From the NCBI GenBank assembly GCA_943787745.1, contig CALSNJ010000007.1:124001-188000 (forward strand): DNA of 64,000 nt, written 5' to 3'. This DNA comes from an uncultured Alphaproteobacteria bacterium (GTDB lineage: Bacteria > Pseudomonadota > Alphaproteobacteria > UBA6615). Under the pieces are notes generated by a model that did no database searches, was not told where the DNA came from, and worked only from the letters and a program-made list of their open reading frames with translations. Each line of letters opens with the position of its first letter. The first letter of the stretch is position 1. Position numbers and translations under genes: made by a program. Of this stretch, positions 28,417 through 37,254 are shown piece by piece.

Positions 28417-30192
28417 ATGAGTGCCATGACCAGCCTGACGACAGTTTTATGTGCCGCAGTGTTATCGGGTTCGACACTTGCCTGGGGATTGTCGCTTCCG
28501 GCACATGCTGCACCGTCAGACCTCGAAGGCGTGCCGGGGCGACAGGCCGATCTTGCAGGGCTGACTCTTACGCTCGGTGAGACAACAGCCGGGCGTTATC
28601 TCGCCGCCCGCCATGCAGAGATTACGGGTGACCTTTTGGTCGCTGCGGATCTGACCTCACAAATCATTTCGGAAGTCCCCGACTCCGCGAGTGTTCGTCG
28701 TCGGGCGCAGCTGTTGATGATCAGTGCCGGGCGTTATGACAAAGCGGCCGATCTGGCGCAGGGCGTTCTGGAATCAAACCCCGGAGATCCGCTCGCGACC
28801 TACACGCTGTATGTCGATGCGATGCGTGCGGCGCGTTTTGAGGAGGCTTACGAACGTGCGGCCAGCGTCACGGTGGCAGGCGTCAATGGGATATTGGTGC
28901 CTTTGCTCAAGGCATGGGCGCGCGCGGGTCAGGACCGGACTGACGACGCGCTGCTCGAATTAGACAGTTTGGCCGGTGAGCAGGGGTTGGGTGCGATTGC
29001 CGGGCTTCATCAGGCGTTGATCGCAGACATCGGTGGCGATATCGGACGCGCCGACGCTGCGTTCCGCCTGGCGCTTGAGAAGTCGGGCGACCGCCCTTCG
29101 ATTCAGCTTGTGGATTCCTTTGCGCGTTTTCTTGTGCGGCAGGAAAACACCGAGGAGGCGCAGGCTCTTGTAAAGAAGTTCTCGGAACAGAATACGGCGA
29201 CTCTGCTTATCGAACCGGCGCAAAAAATTGTTGCGGGTCAACAGGAGCCCACGCGTGTCATTGCGGATGTTCAGCAAGGTGGTGCCGAAGTCTTTCGCAA
29301 TATTTCGGGGCTTCTTAATCGCGAGCGGCTGCGGACGGAAGCTTTGATGTTTATTCGGCTTTCCCTTGGGCTGGAGCCGCACAATCCGACGGCATTGTTC
29401 TCTCTCGGTCAGTTGCTGGAGCGACGTTCCCGCGATGATCTGGCGATTGATATCTATCGTCAGATAAATTCAGCGACACCCTATAGCTGGTACGCACGGT
29501 TAAGCGTGGCGGACGCACTGCATGGTCTGGAACAGAGTGATGAAGCCATTTCGATCCTGCGCGATATGGTTGATGAACGCACAGATCGCTCCGATGCAGT
29601 GCAGGCGCTTGCAGACATATATCGGATCGAAGAGCGTTATCCGGAATCTGTTGATGCCTACGACCTTGCTTATGAGCGTGAAGGTGGCAATGCGGACTGG
29701 CGGCTGTATTACACACGCGGTATCGCGCTGGAGCGCGCTAAAATATGGGACCGTGCGGAGAAGGATTTTCTTAAAGCACTCGACCTGGAGCCCGATCAGC
29801 CTCTTGTCCTGAACTATCTTGGTTATAGCTGGGTGGAGCTGGGCATCCAGCTCGAACGCGCCAAGACCATGATTGAAACCGCCGTCGCCAAACGGCCCGA
29901 GGATGGCTACATCACCGATTCACTCGGTTGGGTGCTTTATCGGCTGGGTGACTATCCGGCCGCTGTGGGTCATCTCGAACGTGCTGTAGAACTGGAGCCG
30001 GGTGATCCGGTCATCAATGATCACCTTGGCGATGCTTACTGGATCGTCGGGCGTAAGAACGAGGCAAGGTTTCAGTGGATACGCGCCCTGTCCCTGGAGC
30101 CGAGCGCAGAGGATGAAGCCGAGATTCGTTTGAAGCTTGAGGGGAAAAAAGAACCAACGCCGCAGCCGCCCGGAAAAAATCGTGACATCTAG
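28417..30192 (+). CDS. Exported tetratricopeptide-repeat protein
   Basis: A 591-residue protein with a signal peptide (cleavage likely near LPAHAAPSD) and TPR repeats through most of its length. The clearest repeats are in the C-terminal half (LFSLGQLLERRSRDDLAIDI, LGWVLYRLGDYPAAVGHLER, LGDAYWIVGRKNEARFQWIR). It probably serves as a periplasmic or outer-membrane-facing scaffold. It lies 15 bases upstream of ispE, an arrangement often seen in alphaproteobacteria, but no functional link is known. Confidence 0.85.
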   Translation: MSAMTSLTTVLCAAVLSGSTLAWGLSLPAHAAPSDLEGVPGRQADLAGLTLTLGETTAGRYLAARHAEITGDLLVAADLTSQIISEVPDSASVRRRAQLLMISAGRYDKAADLAQGVLESNPGDPLATYTLYVDAMRAARFEEAYERAASVTVAGVNGILVPLLKAWARAGQDRTDDALLELDSLAGEQGLGAIAGLHQALIADIGGDIGRADAAFRLALEKSGDRPSIQLVDSFARFLVRQENTEEAQALVKKFSEQNTATLLIEPAQKIVAGQQEPTRVIADVQQGGAEVFRNISGLLNRERLRTEALMFIRLSLGLEPHNPTALFSLGQLLERRSRDDLAIDIYRQINSATPYSWYARLSVADALHGLEQSDEAISILRDMVDERTDRSDAVQALADIYRIEERYPESVDAYDLAYEREGGNADWRLYYTRGIALERAKIWDRAEKDFLKALDLEPDQPLVLNYLGYSWVELGIQLERAKTMIETAVAKRPEDGYITDSLGWVLYRLGDYPAAVGHLERAVELEPGDPVINDHLGDAYWIVGRKNEARFQWIRALSLEPSAEDEAEIRLKLEGKKEPTPQPPGKNRDI

Positions 30193-30206
30193 CGTCTTGG
30201 GCCGTC

Positions 30207-31100
30207 GTGAACACCAGGCCTGAAGAATCTGCTTTGCATGAGCGTGCCCCTGCAAAGGTGAATCTTTTCCTGCATGTTGCTGGTCGTCGCGATGACGGCT
30301 TTCACGATCTCGAAAGCCTGGTTGTGTTCACGGCATTCGGGGACGAGGTCAGCATTTCACCGTCTTCGGCGCTGACCCTCGAACGGAGCGGCCCCTTTGC
30401 GGGCGACCTGCCCGATAATCCCGAAGACGATCTGTGTTTGCGTGCGGCGACCAAATTGGCAAAGGCATTTGGACGCGCGCCGACTGCTCGTATCTTCCTG
30501 ATAAAGAATATTCCTGTTGCGTCGGGCGTGGGTGGGGGGTCTTCAGATGCCGCCGCCGTGCTGCGTGGCTTATGCCGGCTATGGGGTTTGGATGTCCGCG
30601 ATCCACGTGTGATTGGCATTGCCGAAGATCTTGGGGCGGACGTGCCTGTTTGTCTGAACGGCGCAGCTGCCTGCATTTCGGGTATCGGAGACGTTGTCGA
30701 CCCGCTTGTACAGGATCCGGCGTTTCACATGTTGCTGGTCAATCCGAACGAGGCGTTGGCCACGGCCGAGGTGTTTGGGGCGTTTGCGGGTGGAACCGGG
30801 GTCACCGATGGGCTCGTTGATTCTGTGTGCGCGCAGGACTCCGGGACATTGCTGGAAACCATTTCTGCCAGCCGCAACGATCTTGCTGTCGCCGCGCGGG
30901 AATTGTGTCCGGTTGTTGAATCGGTTTTGCGCGCATTGGAGCAAAGTCCGGGCTGCACCCTTGCGCGAATGAGCGGAAGCGGTGCGACCTGTTTTGGCAT
31001 TTTTCCAAATGCCAAAAGCTGCCAGCGTGCCGGCGCGGTCATTTCCAAAGCGCATCAGGCATGGTGGGTGTGTCCCACCAGAACTGCCTCGGCTATCTGA
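30207..31100 (+). CDS. ispE: 4-diphosphocytidyl-2-C-methyl-D-erythritol kinase
   Basis: A 297-residue GHMP kinase of the MEP isoprenoid pathway. It begins with APAKVNLFLHVAGRRDDGFHDLESLV, contains the ATP-binding IPVASGVGGGSSDAAAVL and ends with the C-terminal MSGSGATCFGIF motif. The start is a GTG. It is co-directional with the TPR gene and convergent with the PodJ-like gene, with only 17 bases between the two stops. The pathway's last enzyme, IspH, is encoded at 2385-3329. Confidence 0.96.
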   Translation: MNTRPEESALHERAPAKVNLFLHVAGRRDDGFHDLESLVVFTAFGDEVSISPSSALTLERSGPFAGDLPDNPEDDLCLRAATKLAKAFGRAPTARIFLIKNIPVASGVGGGSSDAAAVLRGLCRLWGLDVRDPRVIGIAEDLGADVPVCLNGAAACISGIGDVVDPLVQDPAFHMLLVNPNEALATAEVFGAFAGGTGVTDGLVDSVCAQDSGTLLETISASRNDLAVAARELCPVVESVLRALEQSPGCTLARMSGSGATCFGIFPNAKSCQRAGAVISKAHQAWWVCPTRTASAI

Positions 31101-31117
31101 ATGACCCCTGTCGGTGT

Positions 31118-33115
31118 CTAGCGGTCACCAGCAATCTGACGCAGGTGGTTCAGCAGGTTCAGGCTTGGCTCACCATCAACCCGCAGGCCCAACTCGCGCT
31201 GATAATTGCGAATCGCATCCCGGGTCTTGTTGCCGATTGCGCCGTCCGGCCGACCGGTGTCGAAACCCAGTTGGTTCAGCAATGTCTGCATGGCGTTGAT
31301 CTGATCCCGACTGACAGTTTCCGTATTGGCCGCCGTCGAAACGAAAGGCGCGGATGCGGGTGTGACTTCAGAATTGGTTGTTGTCGGTGTGACGCGCATG
31401 GGTGCGGGGGTCGATGTGGACGATTTGGGGGCGCGTGGAATCGTCTGACCAATAAAATGGGAGACCCGAGCGTTGACGCCAGAACGTTCTTCGGGCGTCA
31501 GTTGCGCGGCAATTTTCTCGGAACGCTCTGAAGCCTTGGCGACCCCGTTCGCATCGGCGATTTGGTACCAGTAATAGGCGTCAACAAGACTCTCACGGGA
31601 TGCAGGCGATGTTGCGAGGACGTTGCCCAGAGAGAACTGTGCTTCGGCCACATTTGATTCTGCCGCCAGGCGCAACCACTTCAGGGCTTCATCTGGATTG
31701 CGTGTGATGCCGCGACCCGAGGCGTAGGCTGCGGCAACAGCCATTTGGGCGCGCCCATGCCCGTTTTCAGCAGCACTGTGGAACCAGATCAGTGCCTCAG
31801 TCGGGTCAGGCTCGACACCGCGGCCGGATTCATAGAGGACGCCGAGATTGTATTGGGCGTTGGTCATGTCCTGCGCGGCGGCCTTGCGCAGCCAGAACGC
31901 AGCCTCGCCGTAATCCTGCGCAACGCCGCGTCCAACCAGATAGCGTACGCCAAGCTCATTTTGTGCAGTCGCGACGCCGGTGGAAGCGTCCTCACGTAGG
32001 GCATCGAGCTCTGCATTGCCGGATGCATTCTTTGCAATGGCGTCTGCCGCGCCGGTGGTGTCCAGCTCCGGATTTGGTTCGTCGCCCTTTGGAGCTAACG
32101 TCTGAGCGGGCGGGGGGGCTGGAATCGGCGGCGTTGGCACCACTGAAGGTGCTGATGCTGGCGTGGGTGGCTTTGGTGCAGCAGGCTGTGCATCCACCGG
32201 CGCCGGTGCAGCAAGCTGTGCTTCTGGCGATGACGTTGCTTCCGGTCGGGTCGGTTGGGCCGGGGTCTGGGATTTCGCGCTATCGACTGCTGACTCGACA
32301 CCCGTGGTCAGGGATTTGCGCATCTCTGGTGATAAAAACTCGAACCATGCAACAGCGGCGACGCCGGCCACCGCGGCCAGAAGAATGGCCAGAACGAACA
32401 CAAGTGGTGCTTTGCTGGATCGGCGGGGTGGCCGCCTTGGCATGAAGGGGTCCCTTGAGGGCGTGTGCAAGGCAGCGTTCTGACGATGGGTTCCATCATC
32501 GAACAATCCCGTCAACTCGGACTTGAGCGCGGCGTCCGCGGCGTGAATATCTGCTTCCGTGATGTTGCCGGGGTCGATCTTGGCGCCAGCTTCGGCGGCG
32601 CGTGAACGTGCTTCGGATGCATCATCGGGTACATCTTCAGGTTTCGGGTCGATCGGGTGATGAACTGCCTCAGCCGTGTCCGGCTCATCCACTGGTCCGT
32701 GCTCGGGCGCTGGGTCTTGCACAGGCTCTTCTGCTTCTGCAGGTGATGCGTCTGATTGTGTTTCCGAGTTGGGTTCGCTTGGCGCATTGCGCTGATTGTG
32801 CTCGAGCCGTTCCAGCCGCGCACCAAGCTCTGATATCGAATCACGGACCGGGCCGAGCTGTTCGGTAATTCGATCGGCGTGGTCGCCAACACGCACTTCG
32901 AGCGCCTGAAGGATGGTCACGATATCGAGTTCGCTGACCTCGTCAGGTGGCGCTGCCGTGTTTGTTTCGTCTTTGGATTCGTCGTCGCCGCTCATGAGTA
33001 TCGCCTGGTCAATCCACACGCCGATTGGCAGGTCGGAGTTCTGTGCCGCCGCCTTCGCAGCTTCGCGCGCTTCGGGGCTGACTCCTTTGACGCTCCACAA
33101 TTTGCCGCGGGCCAT
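31118..33115 (-). CDS. PodJ-like polar factor: shared N-module, coiled coil, membrane span, Sel1 repeats, peptidoglycan-binding domain
   Basis: A 665-residue protein. Residues 6-40 are a module shared with two neighbours (LWSVKGVSPEAREAAK onward). Residues 64-108 are a coiled coil, 110-230 acidic and disordered-looking, 237-257 a membrane span (PLVFVLAILLAAVAGVAAVA), 280-350 Pro/Ala-rich, about 380-530 Sel1-type repeats with the GRGV pattern, and about 605-660 a peptidoglycan-binding domain (LLNQLGFDTGRPDGAIG). The order and topology match alphaproteobacterial PodJ, which sets up the cell pole, though the cytoplasmic coil is far shorter. Polar function is inferred. It is the last of three related minus-strand genes. 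Confidence 0.82.
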   Translation of the reverse strand: MARGKLWSVKGVSPEAREAAKAAAQNSDLPIGVWIDQAILMSGDDESKDETNTAAPPDEVSELDIVTILQALEVRVGDHADRITEQLGPVRDSISELGARLERLEHNQRNAPSEPNSETQSDASPAEAEEPVQDPAPEHGPVDEPDTAEAVHHPIDPKPEDVPDDASEARSRAAEAGAKIDPGNITEADIHAADAALKSELTGLFDDGTHRQNAALHTPSRDPFMPRRPPRRSSKAPLVFVLAILLAAVAGVAAVAWFEFLSPEMRKSLTTGVESAVDSAKSQTPAQPTRPEATSSPEAQLAAPAPVDAQPAAPKPPTPASAPSVVPTPPIPAPPPAQTLAPKGDEPNPELDTTGAADAIAKNASGNAELDALREDASTGVATAQNELGVRYLVGRGVAQDYGEAAFWLRKAAAQDMTNAQYNLGVLYESGRGVEPDPTEALIWFHSAAENGHGRAQMAVAAAYASGRGITRNPDEALKWLRLAAESNVAEAQFSLGNVLATSPASRESLVDAYYWYQIADANGVAKASERSEKIAAQLTPEERSGVNARVSHFIGQTIPRAPKSSTSTPAPMRVTPTTTNSEVTPASAPFVSTAANTETVSRDQINAMQTLLNQLGFDTGRPDGAIGNKTRDAIRNYQRELGLRVDGEPSLNLLNHLRQIAGDR

Positions 33116-33225
33116 CTGTCTGTCCAGTCATTCCTTGAGTGTCATTCCTGACTGCGTGTCACGAGTTCAAAAGCGTCACGACAACAAGCCGAATGTCTCC
33201 GCGCAAACAACTGAATCTTGCACGA

Positions 33226-33915
33226 TTAGTCACGACCAAACAGCTTACCTATAACGCCACTTTTGGAAGACGTCTTGCTTGGTCGCGCACCAGAATCCTT
33301 TCCCGGGTCTTCCATGCGATCAAGCCGTTCAGAGAGTCGCATCATCGCACGTTCAACAGGCGCGGAAGACCCTCCGGAATTTGTTTTAATTTCCTCGATC
33401 TGTTCGCTCAGATCACCAACCCGGTCGGAGATTGGCTTGAGTATGTCTGACGTGCGCTGTTCGGATTCTTCGATCCGAGATGCCAGCTTTTGTATGCTTG
33501 CCAGAACTGCTTCCGGGGTCAGTGCCGGCGGGCCACCAGGGCCCGGTGCGGGCTGTTGCGGTGGCGGCGCGTACTGCGGATTATATTGCGGCGGCTGAGG
33601 CTGTTGCTCTGGCTGTTGTTGTGCTGGCTGGGGCTGCTGTTGGGGCTGCTGCGGGGGTGGGGACTGTGCTGTATTCGCAGCGGAGTTGGCGTCTGCCGGC
33701 TGACCGGTGAAGCTGAATGATGGTGTCCCTGCGGGCGCGGCCTGACGGTCATCTTCTGAGCCACGCTTTGAGCGCAACTCTTCTGATGCGGCAGCAAGAA
33801 TCGTTTGGGTGAGCCAGCGACCGACATTCACGCCCTGACGACGTGCAGCGATTTTGGCCGCCTCACGCGCTTCGGGTGCTACGCCCTTAACGCTCCAGGG
33901 TGAAGTGTTCGCCAT
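33226..33915 (-). CDS. Soluble PodJ-module protein with Pro/Gln-rich linker and coiled coil
   Basis: A 229-residue protein. Residues 6-40 match the N-terminal module of the neighbouring PodJ-like protein almost residue for residue (PWSVKGVAPEAREAAKIAAR). Residues 86-131 are nearly all Pro and Gln, 133-203 form a coiled coil with an ILKPISDRVGDLSEQIEEI pattern that resembles the coiled coil of the PodJ-like protein, and the tail is basic. No membrane span or signal peptide is seen, so it should be cytoplasmic. I do not know a named family beyond the N-module. It sits 110 bases upstream of the PodJ-like gene on the same strand. Confidence 0.75.
   Translation of the reverse strand: MANTSPWSVKGVAPEAREAAKIAARRQGVNVGRWLTQTILAAASEELRSKRGSEDDRQAAPAGTPSFSFTGQPADANSAANTAQSPPPQQPQQQPQPAQQQPEQQPQPPQYNPQYAPPPQQPAPGPGGPPALTPEAVLASIQKLASRIEESEQRTSDILKPISDRVGDLSEQIEEIKTNSGGSSAPVERAMMRLSERLDRMEDPGKDSGARPSKTSSKSGVIGKLFGRD
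33523..33660 (-). repeat. Low-complexity Pro/Gln-coding tract
   Basis: CAG/CCG-type codons repeat irregularly across about 138 bases and encode residues 86-131 of the soluble PodJ-module protein. The repeat is imperfect and in frame, so it looks like a disordered linker rather than a satellite or CRISPR. Confidence 0.8.
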
Positions 33916-34251
33916 CAGATAAACCGTACGTCCAAAAGTCTGCCTTCGTATGACCGGGTTTTAAGGCCTAGTACTACCGTTTGTGTCCAGGTGAATGTCT
34001 GTATGGACCGATATTCGAGCCAAAATCATCCGACTAAACTGTCATAGCGGTATACATGCACTTTTTTTGTGGTTTGCAAACATCAAATGTGAGCAGCGTT
34101 ACAACAGAATCAAGGACTTGTAGAGAGTTTTAGGCATCGGCCAAGACCGGAGTAGGCCTCACAGAGCATTGACGCTGGCCGTTCTGGAACCTTCCGAACC
34201 GTGTTTTGAAACACAGTATGGCGTGTACTACTGAGTTGTATGGCTTGGTAT
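33916..34251. other. 336-base AT-richer intergenic region between two PodJ-module genes
   Basis: No open frame here looks like a gene. The region is poorer in GC than its surroundings, holds a T7 run near 34065 and a short inverted repeat (GTGTTT-TG-AAACAC, 34201-34214). It must contain the promoter of the gene at 33226-33915 and the end of the one at 34252-34584. I see no convincing promoter pair or terminator. Confidence 0.5.
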
Positions 34252-34584
34252 TTAGTCAGTATTATCAATGTCTTCCAAGTCATACAGGCGTTGAGAAATT
34301 TGCGCGAGGGCAGTCCTGTAAGACTCGATTTCCTGGGTGGAATACCGCTCTGCTTCCGAGAGAGTTTTATCCATTCGATGCAGGACCGCACTGGCCGTAC
34401 CGGTATGACCGGGGTTATCCGGTGATGCAGGGGTACCTGAGTTGTTTTGGGCGGCGGCTAGGAGAATGCGATCGTTAAGCCATTGGCCAATCGTCTGGTG
34501 ATTCTCAGTAGCTGCAATCCGAACGGCTTTACGTGCTTCGTCGCTGATGCCGATCAGGCTCCATGGCATACGCGGATTGTCCAT
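34252..34584 (-). CDS. Small PodJ-module protein
   Basis: A 110-residue protein starting at MDNPRMPWSL (AAGGA about ten bases upstream; an upstream ATG at 34620 adds twelve codons). Residues 7-41 are the same module as in the next two genes downstream but more divergent (PWSLIGISDEARKAVRIAA). Residues 66-105 form a short amphipathic helix or coiled coil. No membrane span or signal is present. It is the smallest and most diverged of three related genes in a row and may be a truncated or simplified family member. Its function is unknown. Confidence 0.65.
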   Translation of the reverse strand: MDNPRMPWSLIGISDEARKAVRIAATENHQTIGQWLNDRILLAAAQNNSGTPASPDNPGHTGTASAVLHRMDKTLSEAERYSTQEIESYRTALAQISQRLYDLEDIDNTD

Positions 34585-34695
34585 TTGTATGGCGTCCTTG
34601 TGCGCAGTTTGATTCGGCAAGTATAGTCCCGCGAATCATACATTTATACCGAGCGACACGATCGTCGCCCACCCTGTAATTGTTGGAGTATCCAT

Positions 34696-35766
34696 ATGGC
34701 AAAGGACGTCGCTCTCATCACCGGTGTGACAGGTCAGGACGGTGCCTATCTGGCAGAGCTTCTGCTCGCCAAGGGGTATGAGGTTCATGGCGTGAAACGA
34801 CGCTCGTCCTCATTCAACACCGGTCGGGTGGACCATCTGTATCTCGACCCACATGAGAAAAACATTCAGTTCCATCTCCACTTCGGAGACATGACGGATG
34901 CCACCAATCTGATCCGCCTGATTCAGGAGGTGCAGCCGAATGAAATTTACAATCTTGCAGCACAAAGTCATGTGCAGGTCAGTTTTGAAACACCGGAATA
35001 CACAGCCAATTCCGATGCGCTTGGAACCCTTCGTTTGCTCGAAGCGATGCGTATTCTCAAGATGGAAGACAAGGCGAAGTTCTATCAGGCCTCGACGTCT
35101 GAATTGTATGGCAAGGTTCAGGAAACACCGCAGAGCGAGACCACGCCTTTCTATCCGCGCAGTCCTTATGCGGCAGCCAAAATTTATGCCTATTGGATCA
35201 CGGTGAACTATCGTGAGGCCTACAACATGCATGCTTCGAACGGCATCCTGTTCAACCACGAAAGCCCGATCCGGGGTGAGACATTCGTCACCCGAAAAAT
35301 CACCCGTGCCGTTGCGGCAATAGAGCTCGGGTTTCAGTCAAAACTGTTTCTGGGCAACATCGATGCCAAGCGCGATTGGGGGCATGCTCGAGACTATGTT
35401 GAGGGCATGTGGCGCATCTTGCAGCAGGACACTGCGGATGATTTTGTTCTCGCCACGGGCGAAACCCATGCGGTTCGCGAATTCGTGGAATTGTCCTTTG
35501 CCGAAATCGGGCGTGTTATCGAATGGCGTGGTTCGGGCGTCGATGAAGTTGGGGTCGACACGGCGACCGGTGACGAACTCGTTGCGATCGATCCGCGGTA
35601 TTTCCGGCCAACTGAAGTTGACCTTCTGCTGGGGGATCCGACCAAGGCAAAGAATGTTCTTGGTTGGGAGCACAGCACCCCGTTTCCGCAACTGGTCAAG
35701 GAGATGGTTGCGGCCGACCTTGAACTTCTGCGCAAGGATGGCGATATCCATCAAAGCTTCGATTAG
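34696..35766 (+). CDS. gmd: GDP-mannose 4,6-dehydratase
   Basis: A 356-residue short-chain dehydrogenase that converts GDP-mannose to GDP-4-keto-6-deoxymannose, precursor of fucose, rhamnose or perosamine in surface polysaccharides. The NADP motif [15 protein letters not shown], the active-site [10 protein letters not shown] (YxxxK) and [16 protein letters not shown] are typical. GGAG precedes the ATG. No partner gene for GDP-fucose or perosamine synthesis follows; a tRNA gene lies directly downstream. Confidence 0.96.
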   Translation: MAKDVALITGVTGQDGAYLAELLLAKGYEVHGVKRRSSSFNTGRVDHLYLDPHEKNIQFHLHFGDMTDATNLIRLIQEVQPNEIYNLAAQSHVQVSFETPEYTANSDALGTLRLLEAMRILKMEDKAKFYQASTSELYGKVQETPQSETTPFYPRSPYAAAKIYAYWITVNYREAYNMHASNGILFNHESPIRGETFVTRKITRAVAAIELGFQSKLFLGNIDAKRDWGHARDYVEGMWRILQQDTADDFVLATGETHAVREFVELSFAEIGRVIEWRGSGVDEVGVDTATGDELVAIDPRYFRPTEVDLLLGDPTKAKNVLGWEHSTPFPQLVKEMVAADLELLRKDGDIHQSFD

Positions 35767-35788
35767 GCAATTGTCTGCCAGGGTCGGC

Positions 35789-35819
35789 TTGCGAACTGCG
35801 CGCGCACGCGCGATATAGA
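35789..35819 (+). promoter_or_regulatory. Possible promoter of tRNA-Gln
   Basis: TTGCGA at 35789-35794 and TATAGA at 35814-35819 are 19 bases apart, slightly long. The spacing to the tRNA start (about 16 bases from the end of the -10) fits. The spacer is an alternating GC-rich palindrome. Confidence 0.3.
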
Positions 35820-35834
35820 ACATCTGCTGAGCAT

Positions 35835-35908
35835 TGGGGCGTAGCCAAGCGGTAAGGCATCGGGTTTTGATCCCGTGATCGCAGGTTCGATCCCTGCCGC
35901 CCCAGCCA
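35835..35908 (+). tRNA. tRNA-Gln (anticodon TTG)
   Basis: A complete 74-base cloverleaf with encoded CCA. The acceptor stem TGGGGCG pairs with CGCCCCA, the D arm is GCC...GGC with AGCGGTAA, the anticodon loop is TTTTGAT with TTG, and the T arm is GCAGG-TTCGATC-CCTGC. The start TGGGG is typical of bacterial tRNA-Gln. The 27:43 pair of the anticodon stem appears as a U-U mismatch. Confidence 0.95.
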
Positions 35909-35920
35909 GCGATATTGATT

Positions 35921-36601
35921 TCAGGTGTTTCGTGCGTGCTCGTCCTGCACAAGTTTATGCAGGCGGAAGAGATGTGAATCGCGGATTCCGCATTCACGCA
36001 TATGTGCCACGGTATTCTCGAGATACTCTGCGCAACTGCCCAGATAGCCCGATGCATTGGCGAGACGTGTGACAAGCTCACGTTCTGGCAATCGGCCCGC
36101 GTAACGTGGACTGGCGCGATTAACGGCAAAGGTCACGGCGTTGATCGGCCCCTTGTCGGTCGCCGCACGGACCCAAACAGCATGATAGCTGTCCGCGATC
36201 GCCATTTCCCGCGCCCAGACCACCGACAATTCCTCGCGCATGCGCCTGGCGGGCAATCTGAACGCCACGCCATTGCACGAGCCGCCCGCATCCAGCGCCA
36301 ATACCAGACCGTTATAGTCGGGACTGCCCCGGCCCAGCGGAGTCCGGATGCAGAAAGACCGGTGGTAGCCCCAGATGCGTGCATTGGCGCGGGCGGTGTG
36401 GTCGAAGGCCGGGTTCCAGATCAGCGAGCCATAACCGAGCACCCAGAGAGGGCCCTTTGGTGCCTTGGCCAGAAACCGGTCAAGTGCCACTTCCCGTTCC
36501 ACCTTTGTGAGCGGACGGATATTCGTCACATGCTCCTGTTCCTTGAGCATGCGATAGACATCGCCATCACGGATTGATTCTCGGCTGAGTTTGTTGGTCA
36601 T
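35921..36601 (-). CDS. ChaC-like gamma-glutamylcyclotransferase
   Basis: A 226-residue protein of the ChaC family, which splits glutathione into 5-oxoproline and Cys-Gly. The signature VLGYGSLIWNPAFDH is followed by GYHRSFCIRTPLGRG, the GGSCNGVAFRLP loop and VWAREM. It is a cytoplasmic enzyme. The start MTNKLSRESI is chosen over an open extension of 87 codons that is not ChaC-like. It ends 12 bases after the tRNA-Gln gene, on the opposite strand, and is divergent from the DUF924 gene. Confidence 0.92.
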   Translation of the reverse strand: MTNKLSRESIRDGDVYRMLKEQEHVTNIRPLTKVEREVALDRFLAKAPKGPLWVLGYGSLIWNPAFDHTARANARIWGYHRSFCIRTPLGRGSPDYNGLVLALDAGGSCNGVAFRLPARRMREELSVVWAREMAIADSYHAVWVRAATDKGPINAVTFAVNRASPRYAGRLPERELVTRLANASGYLGSCAEYLENTVAHMRECGIRDSHLFRLHKLVQDEHARNT

Positions 36602-36681
36602 TTGAAAACAAGTGGCTTCTGGACGTTCTGTGTATATCAATTGATGCGCGCAGTAAGAAGATTTCAGCGAAGGTATGAGAC

Positions 36682-37245
36682 ATGACGATTTCACCCGAAG
36701 ATATTCTGACCTTCTGGTTTGACGAGGCGGGCCCGCAAAAATGGTTTGAGCAAAGTGATGCGTTTGATGCGGAAGTGCGTGAACGTTTTGGTGCTCTGAC
36801 CCATCAGGCACGTGACGGGAAGCTCGAGACCTGGTCAGAGACGCCGCGCGGTTGTCTGGCACTCATCATCCTGATCGATCAGTTTTCCCGAAACATTCAC
36901 CGTGGTTCTCCACTGACATGGTCAGCTGACGTGCACGGGCTGGCCCTGACCCGTCTGGCGCTCGACAGGGGCTATGATGATGAGCTCAACCATGAAGAGC
37001 GGAAGTTCCTGTATATGCCGCTGATGCACAGTGAGGGTATTGCTGATCAGGATCGCTCCGTTGCGCTGTTTCAGAAGCTTGCTGCAGACGGCGCGGAGAA
37101 TGGTGAAATGACCCTGGATTACGCGATCCGCCACCGGGATATCATCGCCGCATACGGACGTTTCCCCCATCGCAACGAAATCCTCGGCCGTGAAAGCACG
37201 GCTGAAGAGATCGAGTTGCTCAAGGACCCGAACGCGACGTTCTAG
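36682..37245 (+). CDS. DUF924 family protein
   Basis: A 187-residue helical protein. The family landmarks are ILTFWFDEAGPQKWF, LALIILIDQFSRNIHRGSPL and FLYMPLMHSE. DUF924 proteins have a TPR-like all-alpha fold, and no biochemical function has been assigned to the family that I know of. It is a single gene, convergent with the pirin gene nine bases away. Confidence 0.9.
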   Translation: MTISPEDILTFWFDEAGPQKWFEQSDAFDAEVRERFGALTHQARDGKLETWSETPRGCLALIILIDQFSRNIHRGSPLTWSADVHGLALTRLALDRGYDDELNHEERKFLYMPLMHSEGIADQDRSVALFQKLAADGAENGEMTLDYAIRHRDIIAAYGRFPHRNEILGRESTAEEIELLKDPNATF

Positions 37246-37254
37246 CGTCCAGTG

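Noticed and set aside
33523-33660. Repeated CAG/CCG-like bases as a possible CRISPR or satellite
   Set aside because: The repeat is irregular, without spacers, and in frame with the Pro/Gln linker of a real gene.
34110-34391. Minus-strand frame of 93 codons overlapping the small PodJ-module gene
   Set aside because: It shares most of its length with the better-supported gene in another frame, and its translation shows no module or domain.
36602-36862. 87-codon extension upstream of the ChaC-like gene
   Set aside because: It lies over the divergent spacer and the start of the DUF924 gene, and does not resemble ChaC.
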